From Sphingomonas sp. CROZ-RG-20F-R02-07 (GTDB lineage: Bacteria > Pseudomonadota > Alphaproteobacteria > Sphingomonadales > Sphingomonadaceae), in NCBI RefSeq assembly GCF_022662335.1, contig NZ_JAKNQJ010000002.1, forward strand, positions 62,001 to 126,000: DNA of 64,000 bases, written 5' to 3'. The translations under genes were made by a program, and so were the position numbers. The notes under the pieces were generated by a model. That model did no database searches and was not told the DNA's origin. It saw nothing but the letters and a program-made list of their open reading frames with translations. Shown here piece by piece: positions 1-7,401 of the stretch. Numbering within the stretch: position 1 is the first letter of the stretch; every line of letters begins with the position of its first letter.

Positions 1-300
1 CGCATCGACGAACTGGGTGAGTTCGAGGGTCTTTTTCGATTCGAGCTTCACCGCGTCGATCTCGTCCTGCTGGAGCAGGACATATTCGCCCTTCGAGACT
101 TCATAGCCTTTCATGATCTCGTCGGTGTCCACCGGGCCCACGCCCGTCACCACCTTCTCGTAATGGATCGGCTGCCCCGAGGGTTCGTGGATCTGCTTGA
201 AGGAAATCGCCGCGCCGGATTTGGTCGCCGAATAGATCTCGACCGGGATCGACACCAGCGCGAGCCGGATCTGTCCCTGCCAGTAAGCGCGCGCGGCCAT
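1..300 (-). CDS. ku: Ku protein, N-terminal part (gene runs off the window)
   Basis: This is the 5' end of a reverse-strand gene whose ATG lies at 298-300; 100 codons are visible before the window edge. The translation opens MAARAYWQGQIRLALVSIPV and carries IHEPSGQPIHYEK, then a GPVDTDEI and KLESKKT stretch, which is the N-terminal beta-barrel region of bacterial Ku. In this family Ku forms a homodimer that binds double-strand DNA ends and recruits the ligase LigD for non-homologous end joining. The remaining two thirds, including the bridge and C-terminal arm, lie outside, so intactness cannot be judged. It is divergent from pdxH with 92 bp between them. Confidence 0.9.
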   Translation of the reverse strand, partial: MAARAYWQGQIRLALVSIPVEIYSATKSGAAISFKQIHEPSGQPIHYEKVVTGVGPVDTDEIMKGYEVSKGEYVLLQQDEIDAVKLESKKTLELTQFVDA

Positions 301-392
301 GCCTGTTCCTCGTTGCGGATCCGATTCAATCATCGGCAGCGGGAGTCGTTCCGCCGGTTTCGCCGGGCACGCGATCCCGCTATGGGGCGGCG

Positions 393-971
393 ATGGCCGA
401 CGATCCCTTTGCGCTGTTCGATAGCTGGTTCGCCGAAGCGAACGCGAGCGAACCCAATGATCCCAATGCGATGGCGCTCGCCACCGTCGGTACGGACGGC
501 CGCCCGTCGTCGCGCATGGTGCTGCTGAAGGGGCATGGCCCCGATGGTTTCGTGTTCTACACCAATCGCGAAAGCCGCAAGGCGGGCGAGTTGGCGCAGA
601 ATGCCGAGGCGGCGTTGCTGTTCCACTGGAAGTCGCTGCGCCGGCAGATCCGGATCGAAGGATCGGTCGTGCTGGCGAGCGACGCCGAGTCGGATGCCTA
701 TTTCGCCTCGCGCGGGCGTGATTCCCGGCTCGGCGCCTGGGCATCGGACCAGTCGCGGCCGCTTGACGCGCGCGAGACGTTCGAGGCGCGGTTCGCCGCG
801 ATGCAGGCGCGATTCGAGGGGCAGGACGTTCCCCGGCCGCCGCATTGGGGCGGCTACCGCGTGGTTCCCCGCGCGATCGAATTCTGGCAGGATCGCGCGC
901 ACCGGCTGCACGAGCGCCGGCTGTTCACGCGCACCGATACGGGCTGGAACGAGGGATTGCTGTTCCCATGA
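393..971 (+). CDS. pdxH: pyridoxamine 5'-phosphate oxidase
   Basis: This 192-residue protein matches PdxH, the FMN-dependent oxidase that makes pyridoxal 5'-phosphate from PNP or PMP in the cytoplasm. Visible family features are RPSSRMVLLKG near residue 40 (FMN phosphate binding), FYTNRESRKA, RRQIRIEG, and the C-terminal substrate-binding RLHERRLF. It is somewhat shorter than the E. coli enzyme at the N-terminus, as is common in alphaproteobacteria. The stop TGA shares bases with the next gene's ATG (968-971), so the two are probably translationally coupled. No pyridoxine operon partner is adjacent. Confidence 0.95.
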   Translation: MADDPFALFDSWFAEANASEPNDPNAMALATVGTDGRPSSRMVLLKGHGPDGFVFYTNRESRKAGELAQNAEAALLFHWKSLRRQIRIEGSVVLASDAESDAYFASRGRDSRLGAWASDQSRPLDARETFEARFAAMQARFEGQDVPRPPHWGGYRVVPRAIEFWQDRAHRLHERRLFTRTDTGWNEGLLFP

Positions 972-1915
972 CTCAGGACGAACGCAGGAAGGTGATCCCG
1001 CTCGCGACGCGCGCCGCGCTGGCGAGCGTTGCGATGGCGACCGCGCTGCTCGTGCTGAAGGGCGTGGGCGCGTGGTTCACCGGGTCGATCGCGATGCTCG
1101 GGTCGCTCGCCGATACCGGGCTCGATCTGCTCGCCAGCCTCGTCACGCTGTACGGGGTCCGCCTCGCCGCGACGCCCGCCGATCACGACCACCGGTTCGG
1201 CCATGGCAAGGCGGAGGCGCTGGCGGCGCTGTTCCAGGTGGGGCTCATCACCGCCTCGGCGGTGGGCATCGCGTGGCGCGCGATCCTGGCGTTCGGCGAG
1301 AATACGCCCACCAGCGACGCCAATTTCGGCATCGGCGTCTCGGTCGCGGCGATCGCGGCGACCGCGGTGCTGCTCTGGTATCAGCGCCAGGTGATCCGCC
1401 GGACGGGATCGGTCGCGATCCTGGCGGACAACGTCCATTATCAGTCCGATGTGGCGCTGAACGGATCGGTGATCGTCGCGCTGGTGCTCGATCAATATCT
1501 GGGCTGGCACAAGGCCGATCCGGTCTTCGGCATCGTGATCGCGCTGTGGCTCGCCTGGGGCGCGTTCCAGGCGTCGTCGAGCGCGATCGATCAGTTGATG
1601 GACAAGGAATGGCCCGAGGATCAGCGCATCGCGTTCCTCGACGTGGCGGCACGGCAAGAGGGACTGAAGGGCATTCACGATTTCCGCACCCGCCGTTCGG
1701 GTGCGCATGATTTCGCGCAGTTCCACATGGAGGTCGATCGCGATCTGACGGTGGGCGCGGCGCATGATCTGGTCGAGGCGGTCGAGCATAATCTGCGCCG
1801 CGCCTTTCCCAAGGTGGAAGTGCTGATCCACCTCGATCCCGAAGGCCATGTCGATACCGACAATCCGCTGATCGAGGCGGACGTGACCCCCCATTGGTTC
1901 GGGAAGCGAATCTGA
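968..1915 (+). CDS. cation diffusion facilitator family transporter
   Basis: This 315-residue inner-membrane protein belongs to the CDF family (FieF/YiiP type), which exports divalent metals such as zinc, iron or cadmium in exchange for protons. The N-terminal half carries several hydrophobic helices, with SLADTGLDL in helix 2 and ADNVHYQSD in helix 5, which supply the usual Asp/His metal site. The loop HDHRFGHGKAEAL is the classical CDF signature. The C-terminal part is the cytoplasmic ferredoxin-like metal-sensing domain. The ATG at 968 overlaps the pdxH stop by four bases, and its own stop overlaps the next start. The metal specificity cannot be read from sequence. Confidence 0.93.
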   Translation: MTQDERRKVIPLATRAALASVAMATALLVLKGVGAWFTGSIAMLGSLADTGLDLLASLVTLYGVRLAATPADHDHRFGHGKAEALAALFQVGLITASAVGIAWRAILAFGENTPTSDANFGIGVSVAAIAATAVLLWYQRQVIRRTGSVAILADNVHYQSDVALNGSVIVALVLDQYLGWHKADPVFGIVIALWLAWGAFQASSSAIDQLMDKEWPEDQRIAFLDVAARQEGLKGIHDFRTRRSGAHDFAQFHMEVDRDLTVGAAHDLVEAVEHNLRRAFPKVEVLIHLDPEGHVDTDNPLIEADVTPHWFGKRI

Positions 1916-2730
1916 TGCGCATTCCCTTCACCCAGATCGATGCGTTCGCCGATGGCCCGTTCGGCGGCAACCCCGCGGCGGTGATGCCGCTGGCCGCATG
2001 GCTGGACGATGCCGTGCTGCTGGCGATCGCGGCCGAGAACAACCTGTCGGAAACCGCCTTCCTCGTTCCCGCGGACGGGACGGAGGCGGATTTCGAGCTG
2101 CGCTGGTTCACACCCGCGGCCGAAGTCGCTCTATGCGGCCACGCCACCTTCGCCAGCGGCCATATGGTGCTGTCGTCCGATCCCGCGATCGATCGCGTGC
2201 GCTTCGCGACGCGGCGCACCGGGATCCTCGAAGTGGCGCGAGACGGCGCCGGCTATCGGATGCGGCTGCCGGCCTGGGCCCCGTCGCCGCGGCCACTCGA
2301 CTCGATCGTCGCCGCACTCGGCCTGGCGCCCGAAGCGGTCGAGGCGACCTTGTGGCACGAGAAGGGCTATGCGCTCGTCATCGTCGGCGACGAAGCGCGC
2401 GTGCAGGATTGCGCGCCCGACATGCGCGCGCTGGCGGCCGAGGGCGGGATCGTGGCGATCGTCGCTGCGGCAGGCGCCGGTGGCGCCGGCGCGACCGACA
2501 TCGTGAGCCGGGTGTTCGTGCCCGCCTTCGGCATCGACGAGGATCCGGTGACGGGCTCTGCCCATGCGGTGATGGTGCCCTATTGGGCGCAGCGCCTCGG
2601 CCGCGGCCGGTTCACCGCGTTCCAGGCGAGCGCGCGGGGTGGCCGGCTGACCTGCACGCTGGCGGGCGACCACGTGATCCTCGGGGGCACGTGCGTCACC
2701 GTGATCGAAGGCGCGTTCCTGCTGCCTTAA
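1915..2730 (+). CDS. PhzF family isomerase-like protein
   Basis: This 271-residue protein of the PhzF/diaminopimelate-epimerase-fold family shows the N-terminal hallmark FTQIDAF....GGNPAAV, the ENNLSETAF segment with the conserved active-site Glu, CGHATFASGH in the middle, and EDPVTGSAHA in the second domain. PhzF in phenazine producers isomerises DHHA, but most homologues are of unknown function. No phenazine genes are nearby, so no such role should be assumed. The ATG at 1915 overlaps the stop of the cation transporter (TGATG), making it the third gene of a tightly overlapped trio. Confidence 0.9.
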   Translation: MRIPFTQIDAFADGPFGGNPAAVMPLAAWLDDAVLLAIAAENNLSETAFLVPADGTEADFELRWFTPAAEVALCGHATFASGHMVLSSDPAIDRVRFATRRTGILEVARDGAGYRMRLPAWAPSPRPLDSIVAALGLAPEAVEATLWHEKGYALVIVGDEARVQDCAPDMRALAAEGGIVAIVAAAGAGGAGATDIVSRVFVPAFGIDEDPVTGSAHAVMVPYWAQRLGRGRFTAFQASARGGRLTCTLAGDHVILGGTCVTVIEGAFLLP

Positions 2731-2993
2731 CGCCCCGGCTTGCGACTCCGGCCGCGCGTCATCGGATCGGGCTTTGTCGGCTTCACCCAGCCTTCGGGCG
2801 GTGTCATCCGCTGCTGGCTGGTGCCGAGGCCCATCGCGCCCGGCTGTTGGCGCGTAAGGCCGGCGGTGTCGGCCGCGCTATCGTCGGCGCCGCCGCGCAA
2901 CAGGCTGATCCGGTCGCGCAGCCGCTGCGCCTCCTCGAAATCGAGCCGCGCGGCAGCGGCCTCCATCGCGGTGCGCAGCTCCTCGATGGTCAT
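2727..2993 (-). CDS. small UvrB/UvrC-motif protein
   Basis: This 88-residue protein starts [20 protein letters not shown] and continues [11 protein letters not shown], which is the UvrB/UvrC (UVR) helical hairpin motif used by UvrB and UvrC to contact each other. The rest is low-complexity, rich in Gly, Pro, Arg and Lys, and ends RGRSRKPGR. Its ATG overlaps the mnmA stop by four bases (2990-2993), so it is co-transcribed and coupled to mnmA. The family is usually annotated as excinuclease subunit B-like, but a small stand-alone protein cannot be an excinuclease. A role as an adaptor is only inference. Its stop abuts the convergent PhzF gene. Confidence 0.85.
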   Translation of the reverse strand: MTIEELRTAMEAAAARLDFEEAQRLRDRISLLRGGADDSAADTAGLTRQQPGAMGLGTSQQRMTPPEGWVKPTKPDPMTRGRSRKPGR

Positions 2994-4096
2994 GCCGCGA
3001 TCCGCGCCGCCTCGGTCGCCGCGATCCAGCCGCCGCCGAGCACCCGTTCTTCCGCATAGAGCACCGCGGCCTGGCCCGGGGCGACGCCATATTCGGGCGC
3101 GTCGAACACCACCCGGTCTCCCACGAGGCGCGCGGGCACGGGCTTGGCCATCGAGCGCACCTTGGCGGTGAGCGGCCCCATAAAATCGCCGCCCAGCCAG
3201 TTCATCCGCTCGATCCGCGCCGCGCCGACCGCCAGTGCGGCACGCGGGCCCACGACGACGCGCCGCGTCTCGGGTTCGAGCCGTACGACATAGAGCGGTT
3301 CGGGCGTGCCGCCGATCTCGAGCCCGCGGCGCTGGCCCACGGTGAAGTGGATCAGGCCGCGATGCTCGCCCATCTTGGCACCGGCGAGATCGACGATGTC
3401 GCCCGTGGTGTCGATGCCGGGCCGCAGCTTCTTCACCAGCCCGGCATAATCGCCGTCGGGGACGAAGCAGATATCCTGGCTGTCCGGCTTGGCCGCGACG
3501 CCCAGGCCGATCTCGGCGGCGATCTCGCGCACCCGCGTCTTGGGCAGGGCGCCCAGCGGAAAGCGCAGATAATCGAGCTGCGCCTGCGTCGTCGCGAACA
3601 GGAAATAGCTTTGGTCGCGCGCCGGATCCGCGCCGCGGTGGAGTTCGGCGCCGTGCTGGCCCTCGATCCGGCGGACATAATGGCCGGTGGCGAGGCAATC
3701 GGCCCCCAGATCGCGGGCGAGCGCCAGCAGATCGGTGAATTTCGGGCCCATATTGCACTGGACGCAGGGGATCGGAGTGCGCCCGGCGAGGTAATCGTCC
3801 GCGAACGCGTCGACCACCTGCGTGCGGAAGCGCGTTTCATGGTCGAAGACGTAATGGGCGATGCCCAGCCGGTCGCACACCGCGCGCGCATCGCGGATGT
3901 CGCGCCCGGCGCAGCACGATCCGGCACGCCCCACCGCTTCGCCATGATCGTAGAGCTGAAGCGTGACGCCGATCGTCTCCGCGCCCGTCGCATGCGCCAG
4001 CGCGGCCACCACCGAACTGTCGACGCCGCCCGACATCGCCACCACGATGCGCTTGGTGCCCGCCGCGGGGCCGAGCTGGAAATCCACCTTGTCCAT
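2990..4096 (-). CDS. mnmA: tRNA-specific 2-thiouridylase MnmA
   Basis: This 368-residue enzyme inserts sulfur at C2 of the wobble uridine (U34) of tRNA-Lys, -Glu and -Gln, using ATP and a relayed persulfide. The PP-loop SGGVDSS is at residues 22-28. The two catalytic cysteines are present: Cys114 in PCVQCN and Cys210 in [10 protein letters not shown]. The conserved [10 protein letters not shown] and the C-terminal beta-barrel follow. A short N-terminal extension (about 15 residues) precedes the PP-loop. The downstream small UVR-motif gene overlaps its stop. The start at 4096 gives the full family domain. Confidence 0.97.
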   Translation of the reverse strand: MDKVDFQLGPAAGTKRIVVAMSGGVDSSVVAALAHATGAETIGVTLQLYDHGEAVGRAGSCCAGRDIRDARAVCDRLGIAHYVFDHETRFRTQVVDAFADDYLAGRTPIPCVQCNMGPKFTDLLALARDLGADCLATGHYVRRIEGQHGAELHRGADPARDQSYFLFATTQAQLDYLRFPLGALPKTRVREIAAEIGLGVAAKPDSQDICFVPDGDYAGLVKKLRPGIDTTGDIVDLAGAKMGEHRGLIHFTVGQRRGLEIGGTPEPLYVVRLEPETRRVVVGPRAALAVGAARIERMNWLGGDFMGPLTAKVRSMAKPVPARLVGDRVVFDAPEYGVAPGQAAVLYAEERVLGGGWIAATEAARIAA

Positions 4097-4233
4097 GATG
4101 CGAACGCTCTACAGCAGGCGGCGCGGCCATGCAAAATCGCGTGGGTTCACGAAGCGTTGCACCGGGCTTTACCCCGCCTTCACCCCCTCGCGCCTAGAGC
4201 GGCGATCCCGAACATGACGATGGTGCCCGCGCG

Positions 4234-4473
4234 TTGGATCTGAGCTTTCCCCGTTTCGACAAATCCCGCGAGCTCGGCACGTGCGAGCTCGCGGTGCTGC
4301 GCGGGGATCTGTCGGTGCTGCTGGTGGGGATCGTCGCACGCCAGGTGTCCAGCCCCACCGCGGGGATACAGGCGCTGTTCCTGCCCGACCCCGACTCGCG
4401 GCTGTTCGCGCCGCTGGACGGCGCGTTCAACGGCCAGATGGCCCGGGCGCTCATTCGCTGGAAAGACGGATGA
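4234..4473 (+). CDS. small protein of unknown function upstream of sciP
   Basis: This is a 79-residue open frame with a TTG start at 4234 (MDLSFPRFDKSRELG). An in-frame TAG at 4195 and no ATG or GTG between leave TTG as the earliest start. I do not recognise the family. It contains no obvious membrane segment or metal motif, ends RALIRWKDG, and has ordinary codon use. It sits between mnmA (divergent) and sciP (same strand, 100 bp downstream), so it may be in the sciP transcript. It could be a genuine lineage-specific gene or a chance frame; codon periodicity and position make a real gene more likely. Confidence 0.5.
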   Translation: MDLSFPRFDKSRELGTCELAVLRGDLSVLLVGIVARQVSSPTAGIQALFLPDPDSRLFAPLDGAFNGQMARALIRWKDG

Positions 4474-4573
4474 AGACTGCGTTTACCCAAGGATTTCAGG
4501 CGATCTTCAAGCCCGCCCGTTATCGCCGAGCATGGAATTTGGAAGGGGTTTCCGGCCCCATCGAGGTTGAAGA

Positions 4574-4873
4574 ATGATCGAGAACCAGAAAATTCGTCCT
4601 GCCAAGGTCATCGGTCCACTGGGTGAGGAGCTGACGCTCGACTCACTTCCGCCGCCGTCCACCACGCGTTGGGTGGTACGCCGCAAGGCCGAGGTGGTGG
4701 CCGCGGTGAATGGCGGGCTGCTCTCGGTGGATCAGGTGTGCGATCGCTATGGTCTCACGCCCGAGGAGTTCGCCGGATGGCAGCGCGCGATCGATCGATC
4801 GGGCATGCCGGGGCTGCGCGTCACGCGCATCCAGCACTACAAGTCGCTCTACGAACGTCAGCAGAAATACTGA
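4574..4873 (+). CDS. sciP: SciP-like DUF1153 regulator (CtrA antagonist family)
   Basis: This 99-residue protein has the DUF1153 pattern: VIGPLGEELTLDSLPPP, then TRWVVRRKAEVVAAVNGGLL, then a helix-turn-helix (VCDRYGLTPEEFAGWQRAID) and the basic tail IQHYKSLYERQQKY. In Caulobacter, SciP is a small DNA-binding protein of G1 cells that binds CtrA-regulated promoters and blocks CtrA activation, including flagellar genes. The length and motif order match that family closely, so the family call is firm, but its targets in this organism are unknown. It is a single gene with a purine-rich site ahead of the ATG (TTGAAGA). Confidence 0.88.
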   Translation: MIENQKIRPAKVIGPLGEELTLDSLPPPSTTRWVVRRKAEVVAAVNGGLLSVDQVCDRYGLTPEEFAGWQRAIDRSGMPGLRVTRIQHYKSLYERQQKY

Positions 4874-4969
4874 GGCCGCGCATTAACGAAACGCACACGG
4901 AACAATTGCGCGAGCTCGCGAGTCTCACTCCCATCGCCCGGCTTACGGGTTCAACGGAGGGAATGCGAC

Positions 4970-5221
4970 ATGGGTATCATCATCTGGCTCATCGTGGGTG
5001 GCGTCGTGGGCTGGCTGGCCAGCCTAGTCATGCGCACCGATGGCCAGCAGGGCATCCTGCTCAACATCGTCGTCGGCATCATCGGGTCGGTGATCGCGTC
5101 GTTTCTGTTCGGTGGCGGGATCAACCAGGTCATCACGATCACGACGTTCATCTATTCGCTAATCGGCGCGATCATCCTGCTCGCGATCGTCAATCTCGTG
5201 CGTCGCGGCACCGTCCGCTGA
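4970..5221 (+). CDS. GlsB/YeaQ/YmgE family membrane protein
   Basis: This 83-residue, three-helix membrane protein begins MGIIIWLIVGGVVGWLASLV, followed by the family's hydrophilic turn (MRTDGQQG) and glycine-rich helices (VVGIIGSVIAS, then LIGAIILLAIVN). This is the Transglycosylase-associated/YeaQ family, small inner-membrane proteins often induced by stress and of unknown mechanism. A good ribosome site (GGAGGG) lies seven bases before the ATG. It ends 20 bp before a strong hairpin terminator. No partner gene is evident. Confidence 0.9.
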   Translation: MGIIIWLIVGGVVGWLASLVMRTDGQQGILLNIVVGIIGSVIASFLFGGGINQVITITTFIYSLIGAIILLAIVNLVRRGTVR

Positions 5222-5241
5222 CACCATAAGGTTCGTCACGA

Positions 5242-5275
5242 AAAAGGGCCGTCCGGGCGACCGGGCGGCCCTTTT
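5242..5275. terminator. bidirectional rho-independent terminator
   Basis: A 14-bp stem (AAAAGGGCCGTCCG at 5242-5255 against CGGGCGGCCCTTTT at 5262-5275) closes a GGCGAC loop, with one G-U wobble. The A-run on one side and T-run on the other make it work in both directions, which suits the convergent YeaQ-like gene (ending 5221) and SIMPL gene (ending 5287). Confidence 0.9.
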
Positions 5276-5286
5276 CTCATTGGGGC

Positions 5287-6018
5287 TCAGTCGAGCAGGA
5301 AGCGCACCGACAGCGTGACGGTCACGTCCTTCTCGCCGGCGGCGATCGGCGTGCTGTCCTTCATCGCCATCGTCCGCATCATCGCCATCGGCGGGTTGCC
5401 GCCGCCCGCATTCTCGCCGTTTTCGGCAATAGAGATCATTCGCACGACATGCAGCCCGGCGGCGCGCGCATAAAGGTCGGCGCGGGCGCGGGCGCGCTTC
5501 ACCGCATCGGTGCGCGCCTCGTCGAGTGCGGCATCGGGCTGGTCGATCGAGAGATTGGGACCCTCGATCTGGTTCGCGCCTTCGGCCACCAGCGCATCGA
5601 GGATCGCGCCGGCCCGCGCCACGTCGCGGAAGCGGATCGTGACGCCGTTGCTGGCCTGATAGCCGGTGACGACGGGGGGCTGGTTCTCGGCATAGCGATA
5701 TTGCGGATTGAGCGAGACGTTGGCGGTCGCCACGTCGCGCGGCGCGACGCCCGCCTTCTTCAACGCCGCCAGCACGCGCGTCATGCGCTGGGCATTGTCG
5801 CCGAGCGCGGCGGCGGCGGCGGCCGCCTGCGACACCACGCCCGCGTGGATCGTCGCCACGTCGGGCACGCGCATGGTACGCCCCTCTGCGGTCACGTCGA
5901 GCAGCGTGCCGGCGGCGGGAACGAGCGGCTCGACCGTCGCCGGCCCCTGCGCGGAGGCGGCGCCGGCGAGGGGCAGGGCGGCAAGCGCCGCGAGCAAGGC
6001 GGGTTTCAGGGCAGGCAT
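5287..6018 (-). CDS. SIMPL domain periplasmic protein
   Basis: This 243-residue secreted protein of the SIMPL (DUF541) family has a signal peptide in residues 1-23 (ALLAALAALPLAGAASAQ). The SIMPL domain follows, with VTAEGRTMRVPDVATIHAGV, then the paired ANVSLNPQY strand and a C-terminal TVTLSVRFLLD strand. Members form periplasmic oligomers and are linked to oxidative stress in E. coli (YggE), but no enzymatic role is known. The start at 6018 was chosen because GGGAGA precedes it by six bases and the signal peptide begins there; a longer open frame upstream lacks these features. It is convergent with the YeaQ-like gene and divergent from the RND pair. Confidence 0.88.
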   Translation of the reverse strand: MPALKPALLAALAALPLAGAASAQGPATVEPLVPAAGTLLDVTAEGRTMRVPDVATIHAGVVSQAAAAAAALGDNAQRMTRVLAALKKAGVAPRDVATANVSLNPQYRYAENQPPVVTGYQASNGVTIRFRDVARAGAILDALVAEGANQIEGPNLSIDQPDAALDEARTDAVKRARARADLYARAAGLHVVRMISIAENGENAGGGNPPMAMMRTMAMKDSTPIAAGEKDVTVTLSVRFLLD

Positions 6019-6232
6019 CGTGTATCTCCCGGTCACGACAGAATGTTGCGTCGATAGCGCCGCTCGTGCCCCGGAGCCAGCGAACCGATCCTGAACGGAC
6101 GCTTCACCTTGCGGAAAGCGCTGCTTTCGCACACACCCGCCTTCGAGTGCGCGGGGGCCACTTGAGCATAGTGACTTATTGGGCTAACACAGCTTGAGGC
6201 CGGGTGGCTGGCGGGACGGGGATGGGCAGGCG
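6019..6232. promoter_or_regulatory. divergent control region between SIMPL gene and RND pump
   Basis: This 214-bp intergenic region must hold the promoters of both divergent units. The only clear symmetric element is GAAAGC-GCT-GCTTTC at 6114-6128, a perfect 6+6 palindrome in a wider imperfect one. I see no convincing -35/-10 pair. No regulator gene adjoins the pump. Confidence 0.4.
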
Positions 6233-7399
6233 ATGAATTACGAACCGCGGCAGATCGGTGGCGAGGAACAGATGGCGCTGCCGGACTATACCGCGCCGCG
6301 CAGGGGCCGGCGGACGGGGATCATCGCCGTCCTCGTCGTGCTGGCGATCGCGGTCGCGTGGTTTGCGATGCATCGCAAGGCGCCCGTGGCGGCCAAGCCC
6401 GGCGAGCAGGTGCCCAACGTCTCGGTCGTGGTGCCGGGCCGTTCCACGATCGACCGCACGATCTCCGCGAACGGCACGCTGGCCGCACGCCGCGAGATGC
6501 CGGTGGGCGTGGCGGGCGAGGGCGGCGCGGTGACGCGCGTGCTGGTCGAGCCGGGCACCTGGGTGCAGGCCGGGCAGGTGCTGGCCACGGTTGATCGCTC
6601 GGTCCAGACGCAGACGGCGAGCTCGATGCAGGCGCAGGTCGCGGTGGCCCGAAGCGATCAGGTGATCGCGCAGGCCGAGCTCGAGCGCGCGCAGCAACTC
6701 GTCGATCGCGGCTTCATCTCCAAGGCCGATCTGCAGCGCAAGGTGGCAACGCGCGACGCCGCGGCGGCGCGGGTGGCGGTCGCGCAGGCGTCGCTTCAGG
6801 AAACGCGCGCGCGCAACGGCCGGCTCGATATCCGCGCGCCGGCCGCCGGGCTGGTGCTCACGCGCACCGTCGAATCGGGGCAGGTGGTCAGTTCGGGTTC
6901 GGGCGTGCTGTTCCGCATCGCACAGGACGGGCAGATGGAGATGCGTGCCGCGCTCAGCGAATCGGATCTCGCCGGGCTGCACGTCGGCGCCCGCGCCACC
7001 GTGACGCCGGTCGGCAGCACCCAGGGCTTTCCGGGATCGGTCTGGCAGGTCTCGCCGGTCATCGATCCGCAGACCCGCCAGGGGATCGCGCGCGTCGCGC
7101 TCGCCTATGCGCCCGAACTCCGTCCCGGCGGCTTCGCGGCCGCCACGATCGTCAGCGGCGCCAATGTCGCGCCGCTGCTGCCCGATTCGGTGCTTCAGAG
7201 CGACGACAAGGGCAATTTCGTGTATATCGTCGGCGCCGGCGACAAGGTGGAGCGCCGCAACGTGCGCGTCGGGCCGGTGTCCGATGCGGGCGTGACGATC
7301 CTGTCGGGGCTGAACGGCACCGAGCGGGTGGTCGTCTCCGCCGGTGGCTTCCTGGCGCCCGGCCAGCATGTGAATCCCATCGTCGAGAAGGCGCACTGA
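6233..7399 (+). CDS. RND efflux periplasmic adaptor (membrane fusion protein)
   Basis: This 388-residue HlyD/AcrA-type adaptor has an N-terminal membrane anchor at about residues 26-46 (GIIAVLVVLAIAVAWFA). The barrel-sandwich lipoyl half-motifs follow (GEGGAVTRVLVEPGTWVQAG and LDIRAPAAGLVLTRTVESGQ) around an alpha-hairpin containing SDQVIAQAELERAQQL, and then the beta-barrel and membrane-proximal domains. It would link the downstream permease to an outer-membrane channel across the periplasm. The ATG at 6233 is preferred over an upstream TTG at 6194. It is two bases from the permease gene. No TolC homologue is in the window. Confidence 0.92.
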   Translation: MNYEPRQIGGEEQMALPDYTAPRRGRRTGIIAVLVVLAIAVAWFAMHRKAPVAAKPGEQVPNVSVVVPGRSTIDRTISANGTLAARREMPVGVAGEGGAVTRVLVEPGTWVQAGQVLATVDRSVQTQTASSMQAQVAVARSDQVIAQAELERAQQLVDRGFISKADLQRKVATRDAAAARVAVAQASLQETRARNGRLDIRAPAAGLVLTRTVESGQVVSSGSGVLFRIAQDGQMEMRAALSESDLAGLHVGARATVTPVGSTQGFPGSVWQVSPVIDPQTRQGIARVALAYAPELRPGGFAAATIVSGANVAPLLPDSVLQSDDKGNFVYIVGAGDKVERRNVRVGPVSDAGVTILSGLNGTERVVVSAGGFLAPGQHVNPIVEKAH

Positions 7400-7401
7400 G
7401 C

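Noticed and set aside
1915..2730. Phenazine biosynthesis role for the PhzF-like gene
   Set aside because: No other phz genes are present; the family is mostly of unknown function.
4885..4903. CtrA-like or EcfG-like promoter before the YeaQ-type gene
   Set aside because: Only a half-site ATTAAC and a GGAAC are present; the second CtrA half or a GTT element at the right distance is missing.
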